A stretch of 64,000 nt of DNA from positions 1 through 64,000 of the forward strand of contig JAEYXQ010000160.1 of NCBI GenBank assembly GCA_023431205.1, given 5' to 3'. Below are positions 50,502-60,071 of the stretch, in pieces. The stretch comes from Pseudomonadota bacterium (lineage in GTDB: Bacteria; Pseudomonadota; Alphaproteobacteria; Rhizobiales; Devosiaceae). Made by a program: the position numbers and the translations under genes. How positions within the stretch are numbered: position 1 is the stretch's first letter; every line of letters starts with the position of its first letter. Below the pieces are notes generated by a model that saw only the letters and a list, made by a program, of their open reading frames with translations, was not told where the DNA came from and made no database searches.

Positions 50502-52226
50502 ATGGACCTGCTCAACGTCGTTATCCGTGCCGACACCTCGGGGTCCGACCGCGCCGCTCAGTCCCTCGACGGTATGACTGCGGCTGCCCGAGGCGCTGAT
50601 GCGGCCGTGCGATCCGTAGGGTCGGCGGCTGCTCAGGCCAGTGGAGCAATTGGCGCGAGCGCAGCGGCCACCGACCGCGCCACGGCGTCCTCGCGCGCAC
50701 ATGCCGCGGCTATGCAAGCGGAAGCTGCCGCAATGCGGATGGCTTCTTTCCAGCGTCGCGGTCTTGCCATGCAAATGATCGACGTCGGCCAGATGCTGGC
50801 GCTTGGCCAGAACCCCATCATGACCCTTATGCAGCAGGGGCCGCAGATCGCGCAGATCTACGAAGGCAATGTCACTCGGGCGCTCAAAGACACCGCTTCA
50901 ATGGCTGCGAACGTCGCAAGTCGGTTCGCCGGTATTGGCGCCGCCATAGGGGCGGTCACCGTCCTGCTCTACGGCTTCACGCGGCAGATCAACGAGGCCA
51001 ACAACAGCAACGTCACCATGGTCGATACTGCACTTGCCATGTGGGAGACGCTGGCGGATGCGGTGCGCACTACCTTGGCACCGGCGATGACCTGGCTGGG
51101 TGACGAGGTCACCCGAGCCATCGACCAGATCACCAGCGACACGGCACGCGAAGTCAACGCCCTAATTGGTGTGTTCGTCGGGACTGTGGAGGCGATCAAG
51201 GCCATCTGGGGGGAACTGCCCGACGCGCTGGGCTACGTGATCTACGAAGCTAGCCGAAACGTGGTGAACGGCATCGTCCACATGCAGGCGCAGGTGATGG
51301 CAGGCGTCAACGACATGTTCTCGCGCATCGATCACGCGGCTATTGCCCTAGGCGGCAAGTCTTTCCTTCCTCGCCTCGACGTCCTCGGTTTCACCCAGGC
51401 TAACTACAAGACCGGGGCAAACCCATATGAGTCGGCTGGTGACGCAGTCGGTGCAGCGGGTGCTGCATTCGGCGCCGCAATGAGCCAAAACTATGTAGGA
51501 GACTGGCTAAGCGGCATCGGCGATCGAGCCCAAGAGATTGCGGCTGCTCGTCAAGAGACGGAGGGGTTGGCAGGTGCCGCGGGCGCCGCCAATGACAACT
51601 TCAGCTCCCTCGCCAACAACGGCATTGGCACTGCTACATCGGCGATCCAGTCATTTGCCGACGCAGCGCGCTCCGCCTTCTCCAACCTCGGAACCGGCAT
51701 CATCGACGCCTTCAAGAAGGGCGGCGACGTCGGCATGAACGTGCTGAACATGCTGCTCGAAAAGGTCGGCCAGCTCGGCGAGAACCTGCTGAACCAGGGG
51801 CTCAATGGACTGTTCGGCGGGCTCTTTGGCGGGTTGTTCGGTGGCGGTGGCGGCCTTGGCGGCATGTTCGGCCACAGCGCCAGCACGCCCTTGGGGTTCG
51901 GTGGCACCGCCGGGTTCTATCCTGCCTTCCCTTCCTTCGCTGGCGGAGACTGGACGGGTGACGGCCCGCGTTCCGGCGGCCTTGATGGGCAGGGCGGCTA
52001 TCTCGCCATGGTGCACCCTCGCGAGCGGATATTCGACACGACCAGGGCCGCCAACCAGAACGGTAGCGGCAGCCAGGTGTTCGCCCCGGTGATCAACATC
52101 AACGGCTCAGGCCTAACGCAGGCCGAACTCACGGCCGCAATCAACGACGCGCTCGATAAGTACCGGCGCTTCGGCTTCCACGCCGACTGGGAGAACCACA
52201 ACAATGATCGACTGGCGACGGGGTAG
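50502..52226 (+). CDS. Tail tape measure protein
   Basis: 574 residues, Ala/Ser-rich helical start (NVVIRADTSGSDRAAQSLDGM, then AARGADAAVRSVGSAAAQ), MLALGQNPIMTLMQQGPQIAQIYEG, two hydrophobic stretches (about 155-180 and 430-460), and a Gly-rich region. It sets tail length and is short; by the usual proportionality it implies a tail of roughly 85-90 nm. ATG 50502 is preferred over the upstream in-frame start. Confidence 0.88.
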   Translation: MDLLNVVIRADTSGSDRAAQSLDGMTAAARGADAAVRSVGSAAAQASGAIGASAAATDRATASSRAHAAAMQAEAAAMRMASFQRRGLAMQMIDVGQMLALGQNPIMTLMQQGPQIAQIYEGNVTRALKDTASMAANVASRFAGIGAAIGAVTVLLYGFTRQINEANNSNVTMVDTALAMWETLADAVRTTLAPAMTWLGDEVTRAIDQITSDTAREVNALIGVFVGTVEAIKAIWGELPDALGYVIYEASRNVVNGIVHMQAQVMAGVNDMFSRIDHAAIALGGKSFLPRLDVLGFTQANYKTGANPYESAGDAVGAAGAAFGAAMSQNYVGDWLSGIGDRAQEIAAARQETEGLAGAAGAANDNFSSLANNGIGTATSAIQSFADAARSAFSNLGTGIIDAFKKGGDVGMNVLNMLLEKVGQLGENLLNQGLNGLFGGLFGGLFGGGGGLGGMFGHSASTPLGFGGTAGFYPAFPSFAGGDWTGDGPRSGGLDGQGGYLAMVHPRERIFDTTRAANQNGSGSQVFAPVININGSGLTQAELTAAINDALDKYRRFGFHADWENHNNDRLATG

Positions 52227-52229
52227 ATC

Positions 52230-52886
52230 ATGGCATTCACCTTCCCCCTCTCGCTGCCGAACCTCGTCGATCTGCTGCCGATCGAGTCCGTCACCTGGAA
52301 CCTCGTCTATCAGCAGGAGTACTCCGGCCTAGGCTCTGGCGAGGGGCTGTCGCACGACCTCGCGCCGCCGCTTTGGGAGGGGGATGTTGCGACGGCGCAG
52401 TTCTACCATGCCGACGTGGAGAAGTGGCGCGCCCGCTTCCTTACGCTCGACGGGTCGAACAACTCGTTCATGCTCTACAACCCTGCTGCGAAGTACCCGG
52501 ATACCGACCCGCAGGGGAGTGCACTGACTGGCGCAACGGTCACGGTGTTGGCCGTTGGTGCCAACCGCAAGGAACTCTCGCTGGCGGGGCTCCCTGCGGG
52601 CCTGGAGGTGCCTTGGGGGGCCTATGCTCAGATTGCCGGCGGCTCTCCGTCACGCGTTGCCTTGGTCCAGTTCGCCGAGAGCAAGACGGCATCCGGTCTA
52701 GGCAACACTAGTGCCATCGAGTGCCGTCCGCACCTCCGCCCGTGGGTCAGCGCTGGCATGGCCGTGTCGCTGATAAAGCCTGGTGCCAAGGTCAAGCTGA
52801 TGCCCAACTCACTCCGCATCGAGACCGTCGGCGCGCTGCACTCGCGCCTCCGCTTCACCGCCCGCCAGACCCTCGCTGCCGGCTAG
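52230..52886 (+). CDS. Distal tail protein
   Basis: 218 residues, starts 3 bases after the tape measure stop. N-terminal FPLSLPNLVDLLPIESVTWNL and central LWEGDVATAQFYHADVEKWRARF are found in tail tip proteins following the tape measure in similar prophages. Position is equivalent to lambda gpM/L. Confidence 0.65.
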   Translation: MAFTFPLSLPNLVDLLPIESVTWNLVYQQEYSGLGSGEGLSHDLAPPLWEGDVATAQFYHADVEKWRARFLTLDGSNNSFMLYNPAAKYPDTDPQGSALTGATVTVLAVGANRKELSLAGLPAGLEVPWGAYAQIAGGSPSRVALVQFAESKTASGLGNTSAIECRPHLRPWVSAGMAVSLIKPGAKVKLMPNSLRIETVGALHSRLRFTARQTLAAG

Positions 52887-52898
52887 GAATTCTCGACC

Positions 52899-53534
52899 AT
52901 GGTCCGACCACTCGACGTCGCCACCCAAGGCGCGGTGCGCGACCGCTCGCGTGTCATCGTGCGCGATTTCATCCTCTGCACCGTGCGGACGCTCGACACC
53001 GACGAGCCGGTGACCTTCGGCTTCACCACGTTCGGTGAGGACGTGACCACCAACATCATCGATGGCGAGACTGGCTCCACGGTCAGCCACACCTTCTACG
53101 GTGACCGTGCGCCTATCCAGGAGATGGACCCCATCCCTTTCAAGATCGGGATCGAGATCGACACGGTGCAGGTAAAACTCAACCACCTGCACCCTGTGGT
53201 GCAACTGATGGTTCGCGGTCACAACTGCCGCAATGCCAAGGTTCAGATCCATCGGGGCCACCTCGACCCGGACTCGATGCTGCTTGTGGCGGCACCGCGA
53301 TGCCGCCGCCTTGGGCAGATCAACGGCACACCCATCATCACGCCGGCCGTTGGCGGGCAGGGCAGTGTCACGCTCAAGGTTGTCTCGCATACGCGCGAAC
53401 TGACGCGGACCAATCCCGCCAAGAGCAGTGACGAGACCTACCGGCTGCGCAGCGGCGACCGGATCAACCAGTATGCCGGCACCGCCGGCCAATGGCCCAT
53501 CTTCTGGGGCGAAGTGCGCGGGACGGCTGACTAA
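52899..53534 (+). CDS. Tail tip protein
   Basis: 211 residues, beta-rich, with several Cys and His residues (VQVKLNHLHPVVQLMVRGHNCRN; APRCRRLGQING), a pattern compatible with a gpL-like iron-sulfur or metal-binding tail tip protein. Overlaps the start of the large tail protein by one base. Confidence 0.6.
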   Translation: MVRPLDVATQGAVRDRSRVIVRDFILCTVRTLDTDEPVTFGFTTFGEDVTTNIIDGETGSTVSHTFYGDRAPIQEMDPIPFKIGIEIDTVQVKLNHLHPVVQLMVRGHNCRNAKVQIHRGHLDPDSMLLVAAPRCRRLGQINGTPIITPAVGGQGSVTLKVVSHTRELTRTNPAKSSDETYRLRSGDRINQYAGTAGQWPIFWGEVRGTAD

Positions 53535-56269
53535 TGCCCATTTGGCTGATCCAGGTCCTTGTCGGCATTGTTCTCAATGTCGCGGCGACGCTCATCAAGG
53601 GGATGGGCGAGCAGGACAAGAAGCAGGTTGCCGGCGTCCGGGGCACCATCCAGTCCGGCGGTGACCACGCCCCGACCTTCATCATCGGCCGCTACGGCAC
53701 CGCCGGGAAACTGAAGTATGCTGGCACCTGGGGCGAGGTGGGGGGCACGCCGAATGCCTACTACTCCAAAGTCGTCGAGGTCAGCTATCTGCCGATCCGA
53801 GGCTTCTCAGGCTTCTTCGTCAATGGCGAGCGGGTGACCCTGGCTGACACCAAGACCGGCGATCTCGGCTATGCCGTCCTTGAGTACCGCGTCAACGGCG
53901 TCGACCATCTCTGGATCAACCCGTACACCGGCAGTCAGGTCGCGCCTGATCCTCTGATGCGGGCACAGTTCGGCAGCGACCCTGAACGGCCCTACACCGC
54001 CGACATGATCGGCTATGGCCTCGGCTATTTCGTCGCTACGGCACTGGTGAACCGGGAACTGTTCCCCGGCTCCCCTGAGTACCTGGCGGAAGTCGACGGC
54101 ATCGAACTGGACGATCCTCGCGCCGGTACGCCGCAGCACGACAACCCCATCGTGGCGATTTACACGCTGCTCAAGGGCCTCTCCTACGCGGGCCAGTGGG
54201 TCTATGGGCCGCAGACCTATTCCGACACCAACTTTCGTCTGCCCAACCTCACGGCCGAGGCGGACAAGTGCGACGCTCCAATTGTGCTCGCCGGCGGCGG
54301 TACGATGCCGCGCTTCCGCATGGGGCTGGAAGTGGCGATCGATGCGGAGCCACATGCCATTGTCGGTGAACTGTTGAAGGCCTGCCAGGGCCGCTGGGCT
54401 GACGTCGGAGGCGTGTTCAAGTTTCTCGTGGGTGAACCCGGTTCACCAGTGGTGGCGATCACCGACGAAGACATGGTGATCACCGAGCAGCAGACATTCG
54501 AGCCATTCCCCGGTTTGGAGTCGCTGTTCAACGGCATGACGGCGACCTATCCGGAGCCGGGCGAGGCATGGGAGACCAAGGAAGCGCCGCCCCGCTACAG
54601 GAGCGACCTGGAGGTGGCGGACGGTCGACGGCTGCCGTTCTCCACCGACTACAAGGCCGTTCCCTACGCGGTCCAGGTGCAGGAGCTGATGCGGGCCGCG
54701 ATCGAAGAGACACGCCGCTTCCGTCGCCACACCCAGACCATGCCGCCCGAGTGGTGGGAGTACGAGGTGCTGGACGTTGCGGCCTGGACCAGCGATCGCA
54801 ATGGTTACGAGGCCAAGCAGTTCCTGATCACCGCCATGGAGGATCTGCCGAACGCTAACCAGTTCGTCGGGCTGCAGGAGATCGATCCGGCCGACTACGA
54901 TTGGTCCAGCGACTACGAGTTGCCGTGGGACGTCGCCCCATTGGTGATCGCACGGCCACCGCCGCAGCCCGTCTCCGGCTTCTATGCAGAGCCGGTGCCG
55001 GGGATGGTGGCCTATGACGCACACTGGGCTGCAGCATCAGTGACGGCGGACGTGCAGTTCGTTCGCGTCTCACATCGGACGCCGGGCGCAACCGTGCCGC
55101 GCTGGTCAGGCCTGATCCCCAAGCCAAATCTACTCGAGGGTGCAGGCCGGGTGACGGAAGCGCTCGTTTCCGGTGAATTGGTGGAGGTGCAGATCGAGTA
55201 CGTGCCGTACTCAGGCCGGGCCACGATCGCGAGCGACTGGTTTCCGGTGCAGATCGCCACTGTCACGGTCGGGATCGACGATCTCACCGAGGAACTCCGC
55301 GAGACCTTCGAGGAGACACAGGAGTTCCTCGACACGCAACTGCCGTCCATCATCGGCGAGTTGAACAACCTGCAGGCACAGCTGGCAGACATCGCATCGG
55401 CGCCGGATTACGACAGCGGAGACCCCTACGACGAAGGCGACCTGGTTAAGTTTAACGGCGGGCTCTACCGCGCCCTGCAGGCGGTGCCAGCCGGGACCGA
55501 CCCGACCAATGCGGCCTATTGGGAGAAGATCGGCGACTATGCCTCGATCGGCGAGGCGGTAGCGGCGCTCGCAGCTCAAATTGACGCTTTGGAGACCGAG
55601 GTGGAGGCCACCAATGAACGGGCGCGGTCGATCACCACCACCTCCCGCCGCCAGCACAATGCGCTGCTGAATGCTGCCGTGCTCAACTCGGAGCAGGGCG
55701 GTAACCAGGCCATCGAGAACGCTGACCAACTGGCCGCCGCGGCCTCGATCGGCGAAACGATGCGGACCGAGGTCAGCCGCATCGACGACACCATCACTGC
55801 CGTGTCCGAGCAGGTGGAGGTGGTGCAGGCGCAGGTGGAGACCGATATCGCCCAAGCCATCTCCGCGGTCATTACCCAGGTCGAGAGCGTCGGTGGCCAG
55901 GTCACTGCATTGGTGACGTCTCTGAACAGCCTTCGGGCCGTGGTTGGCGAGAGCAGCTCGGAGATCCTGATCAAGGGAGAGGCGGTGGCCGCGCCCGCCG
56001 GCGTTTCGGCGCGCTACGCCATCCGGCTACAGACCACCAACGGCGACGGCGAGATCATCGGCACCGCCACACTGTTCGCCGACGTCATGCCGGACGGCAC
56101 AACCAGGTGGGGCTTCTCCGCGGACGAGACTGTGTTCTTCGCCGAGGATGGCACTCCCCTGGCCCTGTTCGACGGCGTCAACAAGACGTTCCGCAGCGCC
56201 AACAACGCCTTCAACGTCCATCTCGTGACCGGCGCTCTCGTGGCAACCGGCTTCTTCAGCCTCGGGTGA
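53534..56269 (+). CDS. Tail tip host-specificity protein (gpJ-like)
   Basis: 911 residues. The N-terminal hydrophobic start is followed by GDHAPTFIIGRYGTAGKLKYAG-type tail hub sequence. The middle has gpJ-like domains with fibronectin-like strands. Residues about 660-800 are long coiled coils (EAVAALAAQIDALETEV; VSEQVEVVQAQVETD). The C terminus (ending ALVATGFFSLG) is the gpJ/DUF1983-type tail. It determines receptor binding. Confidence 0.85.
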   Translation: MPIWLIQVLVGIVLNVAATLIKGMGEQDKKQVAGVRGTIQSGGDHAPTFIIGRYGTAGKLKYAGTWGEVGGTPNAYYSKVVEVSYLPIRGFSGFFVNGERVTLADTKTGDLGYAVLEYRVNGVDHLWINPYTGSQVAPDPLMRAQFGSDPERPYTADMIGYGLGYFVATALVNRELFPGSPEYLAEVDGIELDDPRAGTPQHDNPIVAIYTLLKGLSYAGQWVYGPQTYSDTNFRLPNLTAEADKCDAPIVLAGGGTMPRFRMGLEVAIDAEPHAIVGELLKACQGRWADVGGVFKFLVGEPGSPVVAITDEDMVITEQQTFEPFPGLESLFNGMTATYPEPGEAWETKEAPPRYRSDLEVADGRRLPFSTDYKAVPYAVQVQELMRAAIEETRRFRRHTQTMPPEWWEYEVLDVAAWTSDRNGYEAKQFLITAMEDLPNANQFVGLQEIDPADYDWSSDYELPWDVAPLVIARPPPQPVSGFYAEPVPGMVAYDAHWAAASVTADVQFVRVSHRTPGATVPRWSGLIPKPNLLEGAGRVTEALVSGELVEVQIEYVPYSGRATIASDWFPVQIATVTVGIDDLTEELRETFEETQEFLDTQLPSIIGELNNLQAQLADIASAPDYDSGDPYDEGDLVKFNGGLYRALQAVPAGTDPTNAAYWEKIGDYASIGEAVAALAAQIDALETEVEATNERARSITTTSRRQHNALLNAAVLNSEQGGNQAIENADQLAAAASIGETMRTEVSRIDDTITAVSEQVEVVQAQVETDIAQAISAVITQVESVGGQVTALVTSLNSLRAVVGESSSEILIKGEAVAAPAGVSARYAIRLQTTNGDGEIIGTATLFADVMPDGTTRWGFSADETVFFAEDGTPLALFDGVNKTFRSANNAFNVHLVTGALVATGFFSLG

Positions 56270-56273
56270 CGCT

Positions 56274-57089
56274 ATGGCAGTGATCCGCGGCGGCTTCCTG
56301 GACGCTCCTGACATTGTTGCCTGCTACGAGGAAGCGCCCGGTGGCGGAGACATCCGCTACATCAGCTCGCCCTGCAACGCGCCGGCAGCGAACCCGATGG
56401 CGCATCTCGATAAGGTGGTCTGGCACCCAAGCCTGTTCCTGTGGGAGGTGGTGTTCGTCGGCGACGTGCCGGTTACCCACTCTGCCTATGCCGGCAAAAC
56501 GACGACTTACGGGGTGTCCTCTGGCGGCACCTTCTACCAGTACAACGGCATCCCTGCGTCTGCCGTGGGGGTGCAGGTCTACGGCCAGTCAACCATTGTC
56601 GATCGCCTTCTCTACACCCATGGTGCCGGCTCGGACGTGTTCGCCATGGTGGCCTATCAGGGACGCATGCTTCCATCAGGCTATATGGTCCAGCAGGAGT
56701 CATCCGGCGCGATCCGGCTGGTGTCGCCCTGGTACAATGCCGGCGGCGTCTACCTCCGCGAGACCCTGATCTCCAGCAACACGGACCTGCCGGCGGCAGA
56801 CCGGACGTATTCAGTCCTCGTGATGCGCAACCGTGCCCCGGACCCGTCCAAGCCCAATCTGTCGGGTGGCCCCGGATTGCCGCTGCAGATGTGCCGGGGG
56901 ATGATCGACAGTTCACGGCGGTACGCCAAGAAGGTAGCGGCCGGAGACTCCCCGTTTGATCTGAACCTCGGCCCCACCCTGGACATCGGCAACGGTCGGC
57001 AGCGGTCCGCGACTGGCGGCATCATAGTCGACGAAGCCGGGTACGTCGGGGGCATGGGTGCCCCGGCCTTTGTCTCGATAGGGGTGTAG
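56274..57089 (+). CDS. Hypothetical tail protein downstream of gpJ
   Basis: 271 residues, beta-rich, with NPMAHLDKVVWHPSLFLWEVVFVGD and a C-terminal DEAGYVGGMG. Not recognised. In line with the two following tail genes; likely a tail fibre or receptor-binding component. Confidence 0.6.
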   Translation: MAVIRGGFLDAPDIVACYEEAPGGGDIRYISSPCNAPAANPMAHLDKVVWHPSLFLWEVVFVGDVPVTHSAYAGKTTTYGVSSGGTFYQYNGIPASAVGVQVYGQSTIVDRLLYTHGAGSDVFAMVAYQGRMLPSGYMVQQESSGAIRLVSPWYNAGGVYLRETLISSNTDLPAADRTYSVLVMRNRAPDPSKPNLSGGPGLPLQMCRGMIDSSRRYAKKVAAGDSPFDLNLGPTLDIGNGRQRSATGGIIVDEAGYVGGMGAPAFVSIGV

Positions 57090-57092
57090 CCG

Positions 57093-57857
57093 ATGCCCGT
57101 GACCAAGGTTGGCGGCGTCCTGACCCATATCGAGGGTGGCCGGACGGTATGGGCTGCTAACCACCAGCCGGCCCTGCTGTTCCCGGCGGCGGCGGTGACG
57201 CCGGAGGTCAGCATCTGGTTTCCGCACCTTCAGACCGGGAACGCGTACGCTTACGCCAACTCCTCTGGCGGTCCATTCGCCCAGAACGTGGCCGCAACCT
57301 ACATCACGGCCGTCCCCCAGGAGTATGACAGCGGCCTTCTCGGCCCGATCGCGGTGCTGCCGGACGGCTGCAACTACTTTCGAGCCGAGGCCTATCTCGC
57401 AAGGACCAGCAGCCCCTATGGCTTCATGGGGTCCGTTCCTCGCGGGGACCCCGGGGCCACCATACCGAAGCTGATCGCCGAAAGCACATGGGTGGCACTC
57501 GACGGTGCAGCAACGATGCTGGAGCAGGTCAGCTCCCTGCGGCGCATGTTCCGCTTGGAACGCCTGGGCAATGCCGTCTACCTGCGGGTCAAGCAGTCGG
57601 TAAACAACGGCGGCTTCCAGTTCAACTGGCTTCCCGGCAACTCGCCCACCGGCGGCGCCGGCCAACAGCTGACCGGCTGGACCTATGGCGGGCCCGCGCT
57701 CGCTGCCTATGGCTGGCCCTTCTACGAACGGGACGCCCGGGCCGGTGGCACCATCAATCGGGGCCAGGGCAACCAGCTGCCTGTCGACGATATCACGAAC
57801 TTCTCGTCCACCTGGACGGGGCTACTCCGCATAACTCCCGGCTACATCAAAGGCTGA
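57093..57857 (+). CDS. Hypothetical tail protein
   Basis: 254 residues, Tyr/Gly-rich beta-type protein (GNAYAYANSSGGPFAQN; TYGGPALAAYGWPFY). Not recognised. Starts 3 bases after the preceding stop and is followed 4 bases later by the fibre gene. Confidence 0.6.
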   Translation: MPVTKVGGVLTHIEGGRTVWAANHQPALLFPAAAVTPEVSIWFPHLQTGNAYAYANSSGGPFAQNVAATYITAVPQEYDSGLLGPIAVLPDGCNYFRAEAYLARTSSPYGFMGSVPRGDPGATIPKLIAESTWVALDGAATMLEQVSSLRRMFRLERLGNAVYLRVKQSVNNGGFQFNWLPGNSPTGGAGQQLTGWTYGGPALAAYGWPFYERDARAGGTINRGQGNQLPVDDITNFSSTWTGLLRITPGYIKG

Positions 57858-57861
57858 CACC

Positions 57862-58917
57862 ATGCCGCTCTCGCAAGTCGATCCCTACTACCGTGCCGGC
57901 ACCGCCACCTTTGGCGCCACGGCCGTCGTCACTGGGCAGGGCACCGCCTGGCTGACCAACGTCGAGCCGGGCGACCAGATCTTCAACCGGCTCGGCCAGA
58001 TGGCCGTGGTGCAGAGCGTCGACAGCAACACCCAGATCACGCTGGTGGCGCCTTTCGCCGGCACGGCGCAGACGGCGCAGGCTTACACCATCTACCGGGT
58101 GCCGGATTCGGTGCGGCTGGAGAACTTCAGCCAGCGCATGGTCAATCTGTTGCAGGGCGGCGTGCTGACCACCCTCGGCAATCTCGACGGCACCAATGGC
58201 GACAAGGGCCTGATGCTCAATGGTGCGGGGTCTGCAACCACCTTCCCGCTGACCGCCTTTGGCCGAAGCCTCGCCGCCGCCATCAGCGGGGCAGCTGCCT
58301 ATGGAGCGCTTGGAGCGATCCCGAACGCACAACTGCCATCTCGCCTTGGTACAACCGGTAGGGCCATTCCGAGCAACAACTACGATCTTGCTTTCGAGAA
58401 CGGGTTCTATGCTGGAGCAGGTGCGTCTGCGGTCAATGGGCCGCCCGGCAATGCTGCCTATGGCCCGCTGCTGGTGCTGGGTACGGCCAGCTCGAACTAC
58501 ATGGTTCAACTGGCGTTCTTCGGTACCGCCGCCACTGGGGTCATTGGCTATTGGCGCGGGACCAACAATCAGGGCGGCACATGGTCGGCATGGACCCCGC
58601 TGCATGTCGAAACCGGCAGCAACGCCAACGGGCGCTATGTCCGGCTTCCGGACGGCACGCAGATCTGCTGGTTCAGCTACAACATCGGCATCATCACGCC
58701 CGGTGCTTATTACGACGTCAGTGGCTCCTTCCCCGCGGCATTCTCAAGCACCACTGACCTGCGGCTGTTCTGCAGCGTCTCGGCGGTGAACACCGGTCCT
58801 TCCGCGACATTCCAGAGGCTGACCAAGACCAGCGTCAGCGCCTGGAGCGCCCTGGCGACGCAGAACGTCGCCGGCACCCTCACCTTCGACGCCATGGCTA
58901 TTGGACGGTGGTTCTGA
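57862..58917 (+). CDS. Tail fibre protein with pyocin-knob-like C terminus
   Basis: 351 residues. N-terminal PYYRAGTATFGATAVVTGQGTAW is a common phage fibre anchoring domain. The C-terminal part (VGYWRGTN-like: GVIGYWRGTNNQGGTWSAW, then GRYVRLPDGTQICWFSY) resembles knob domains that bind surface glycans. Probable receptor-binding fibre. Confidence 0.72.
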   Translation: MPLSQVDPYYRAGTATFGATAVVTGQGTAWLTNVEPGDQIFNRLGQMAVVQSVDSNTQITLVAPFAGTAQTAQAYTIYRVPDSVRLENFSQRMVNLLQGGVLTTLGNLDGTNGDKGLMLNGAGSATTFPLTAFGRSLAAAISGAAAYGALGAIPNAQLPSRLGTTGRAIPSNNYDLAFENGFYAGAGASAVNGPPGNAAYGPLLVLGTASSNYMVQLAFFGTAATGVIGYWRGTNNQGGTWSAWTPLHVETGSNANGRYVRLPDGTQICWFSYNIGIITPGAYYDVSGSFPAAFSSTTDLRLFCSVSAVNTGPSATFQRLTKTSVSAWSALATQNVAGTLTFDAMAIGRWF

Positions 58918-59237
58918 TGCGCATCACGTTTTCACCCATCCGCTGGGACCGCACGCTCGAGCTGGAGAAGACCTCGGGCGACAGGCTCCGCATCAATGGC
59001 GAGCTGTTCAACTTCAACACGCTTCCGGAGGGCGGCACCATCCCGGCCGGGGCCATCCCCAGCGACTGGATCGTGGGGCCGGTGGAGAGGGTGGATGGCG
59101 AGGTTTTCCTGACCCTGAACCTGCCGCACGGACCGCTGCCCCCGGGCAAGGCAGCCGTCGCCCCGCCGACCATCACCGTGACAGCGGATGGCCCGATCGC
59201 GGTGCCAAACGAGGAGCTCGCCGATGTGGTCGCCTGA
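58917..59237 (+). CDS. Small tail-associated protein
   Basis: 106 residues (FSPIRWDRTLELEKTSGDRL ... PSDWIVGPVERVDGEVFLTL). It overlaps the fibre gene by one base and the next gene by 14. Probably a fibre assembly or capping factor. Confidence 0.6.
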   Translation: MRITFSPIRWDRTLELEKTSGDRLRINGELFNFNTLPEGGTIPAGAIPSDWIVGPVERVDGEVFLTLNLPHGPLPPGKAAVAPPTITVTADGPIAVPNEELADVVA

Positions 59238-59571
59238 CCCTACCCAGTTCATCACCGCCGAGCAGAAGGCTGCTGAGGCTCGCGCCGCATGGGTGCTGTG
59301 CGTCAAAGCCGAGTGCCGCCGACGCATCCTGCTGATCATGTCCGAAGACCAGCAGCGGAACACGCTGGCGGCGGGGCAGGCGGCAGTGATGCAGCACGGC
59401 CCTGATCCGGCAAACTGGCCGGAGCCGCTTCAGCAGCGTCAGGAGGCAGCAATGTCGGCCTGGTCCGAGATCGAGCGGCTGCGGGCGCGGTCGAATGAGA
59501 TCGAGTTGATGGAGCCGATGCCGGCGGATGTGAGCGACAACGAGCTATGGGGCTCTGCGGCTCTGCGCTAG
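59224..59571 (+). CDS. Tail fibre assembly-like protein
   Basis: 115 residues, helical (EQKAAEARAAWVLCVKAECRRRILLIM; QEAAMSAWSEIERLRARSNEIE). Composition and position resemble fibre assembly chaperones. Overlaps the previous gene. Confidence 0.6.
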   Translation: MWSPDPTQFITAEQKAAEARAAWVLCVKAECRRRILLIMSEDQQRNTLAAGQAAVMQHGPDPANWPEPLQQRQEAAMSAWSEIERLRARSNEIELMEPMPADVSDNELWGSAALR

Positions 59572-59639
59572 ACGTCTCAACTTTTATTTGCAGACCTGAG
59601 GGCTAAGGGACTAGTCATCTCCCGCTGAGGGAGTGCGGC

Positions 59640-60071
59640 ATGCTTAATCAACAGCCTGAGACCGTGGAGGACTGGCTTAAGCTTGCCGACAATTACCGTG
59701 CAGCATGTGAACTGCTGATTTCGAACCCAGACATGGGGGCAATAGCTTGGTCCCAAGCTGGGTTTGCGTTGGAATGCACAATGAAGGCAGCTATCCACGC
59801 TCAGTTCCGGTTCAACAGGTGGCCTGCACAATCGGAGCGGAGAGAACTGTACACTCATGACTTGGAAAAGCTGGCCGGTATTCTAGGCATGACCGTAGAG
59901 CCATCTGCCGAGATAGCGCCAGCGTGGGCGACCGTGATACAGTGGCGCCGCACCCATATGTACAACCCTAGCGAGTTTCCGCCTGCTGTAGTCAGGTCGC
60001 TAATAGACGCAGTTTTTTCAGAGGAGGGCATGTGCCAATGGATGCGCCGGACCTACCTGCCGAATTACTGA
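59640..60071 (+). CDS. HEPN-domain protein
   Basis: 143 residues, all-helical. WSQAGFALECTMKAAIHAQFRF and YTHDLEKLAGILGM match HEPN-domain proteins; conserved H73 and the later QWRRTHMYNP segment (R103, R104, H106) are present. A canonical Rx4-6H ribonuclease motif is not evident. It overlaps the next gene by 34 bases, and base composition is lower in GC than that of neighbouring phage genes. With its partner this is a candidate toxin-antitoxin or anti-phage module carried by the prophage. Confidence 0.75.
   Translation: MLNQQPETVEDWLKLADNYRAACELLISNPDMGAIAWSQAGFALECTMKAAIHAQFRFNRWPAQSERRELYTHDLEKLAGILGMTVEPSAEIAPAWATVIQWRRTHMYNPSEFPPAVVRSLIDAVFSEEGMCQWMRRTYLPNY

Noticed and set aside
57862..59571. 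Diversity-generating retroelement at the tail fibre genes
   Set aside because: No reverse transcriptase gene or template repeat found in the window.
33304..59571. Gene transfer agent instead of a phage
   Set aside because: Integrase, replication genes, att site, Nu1/GpA terminase and lysis module show a temperate phage; only the spike-base-like protein recalls GTAs.
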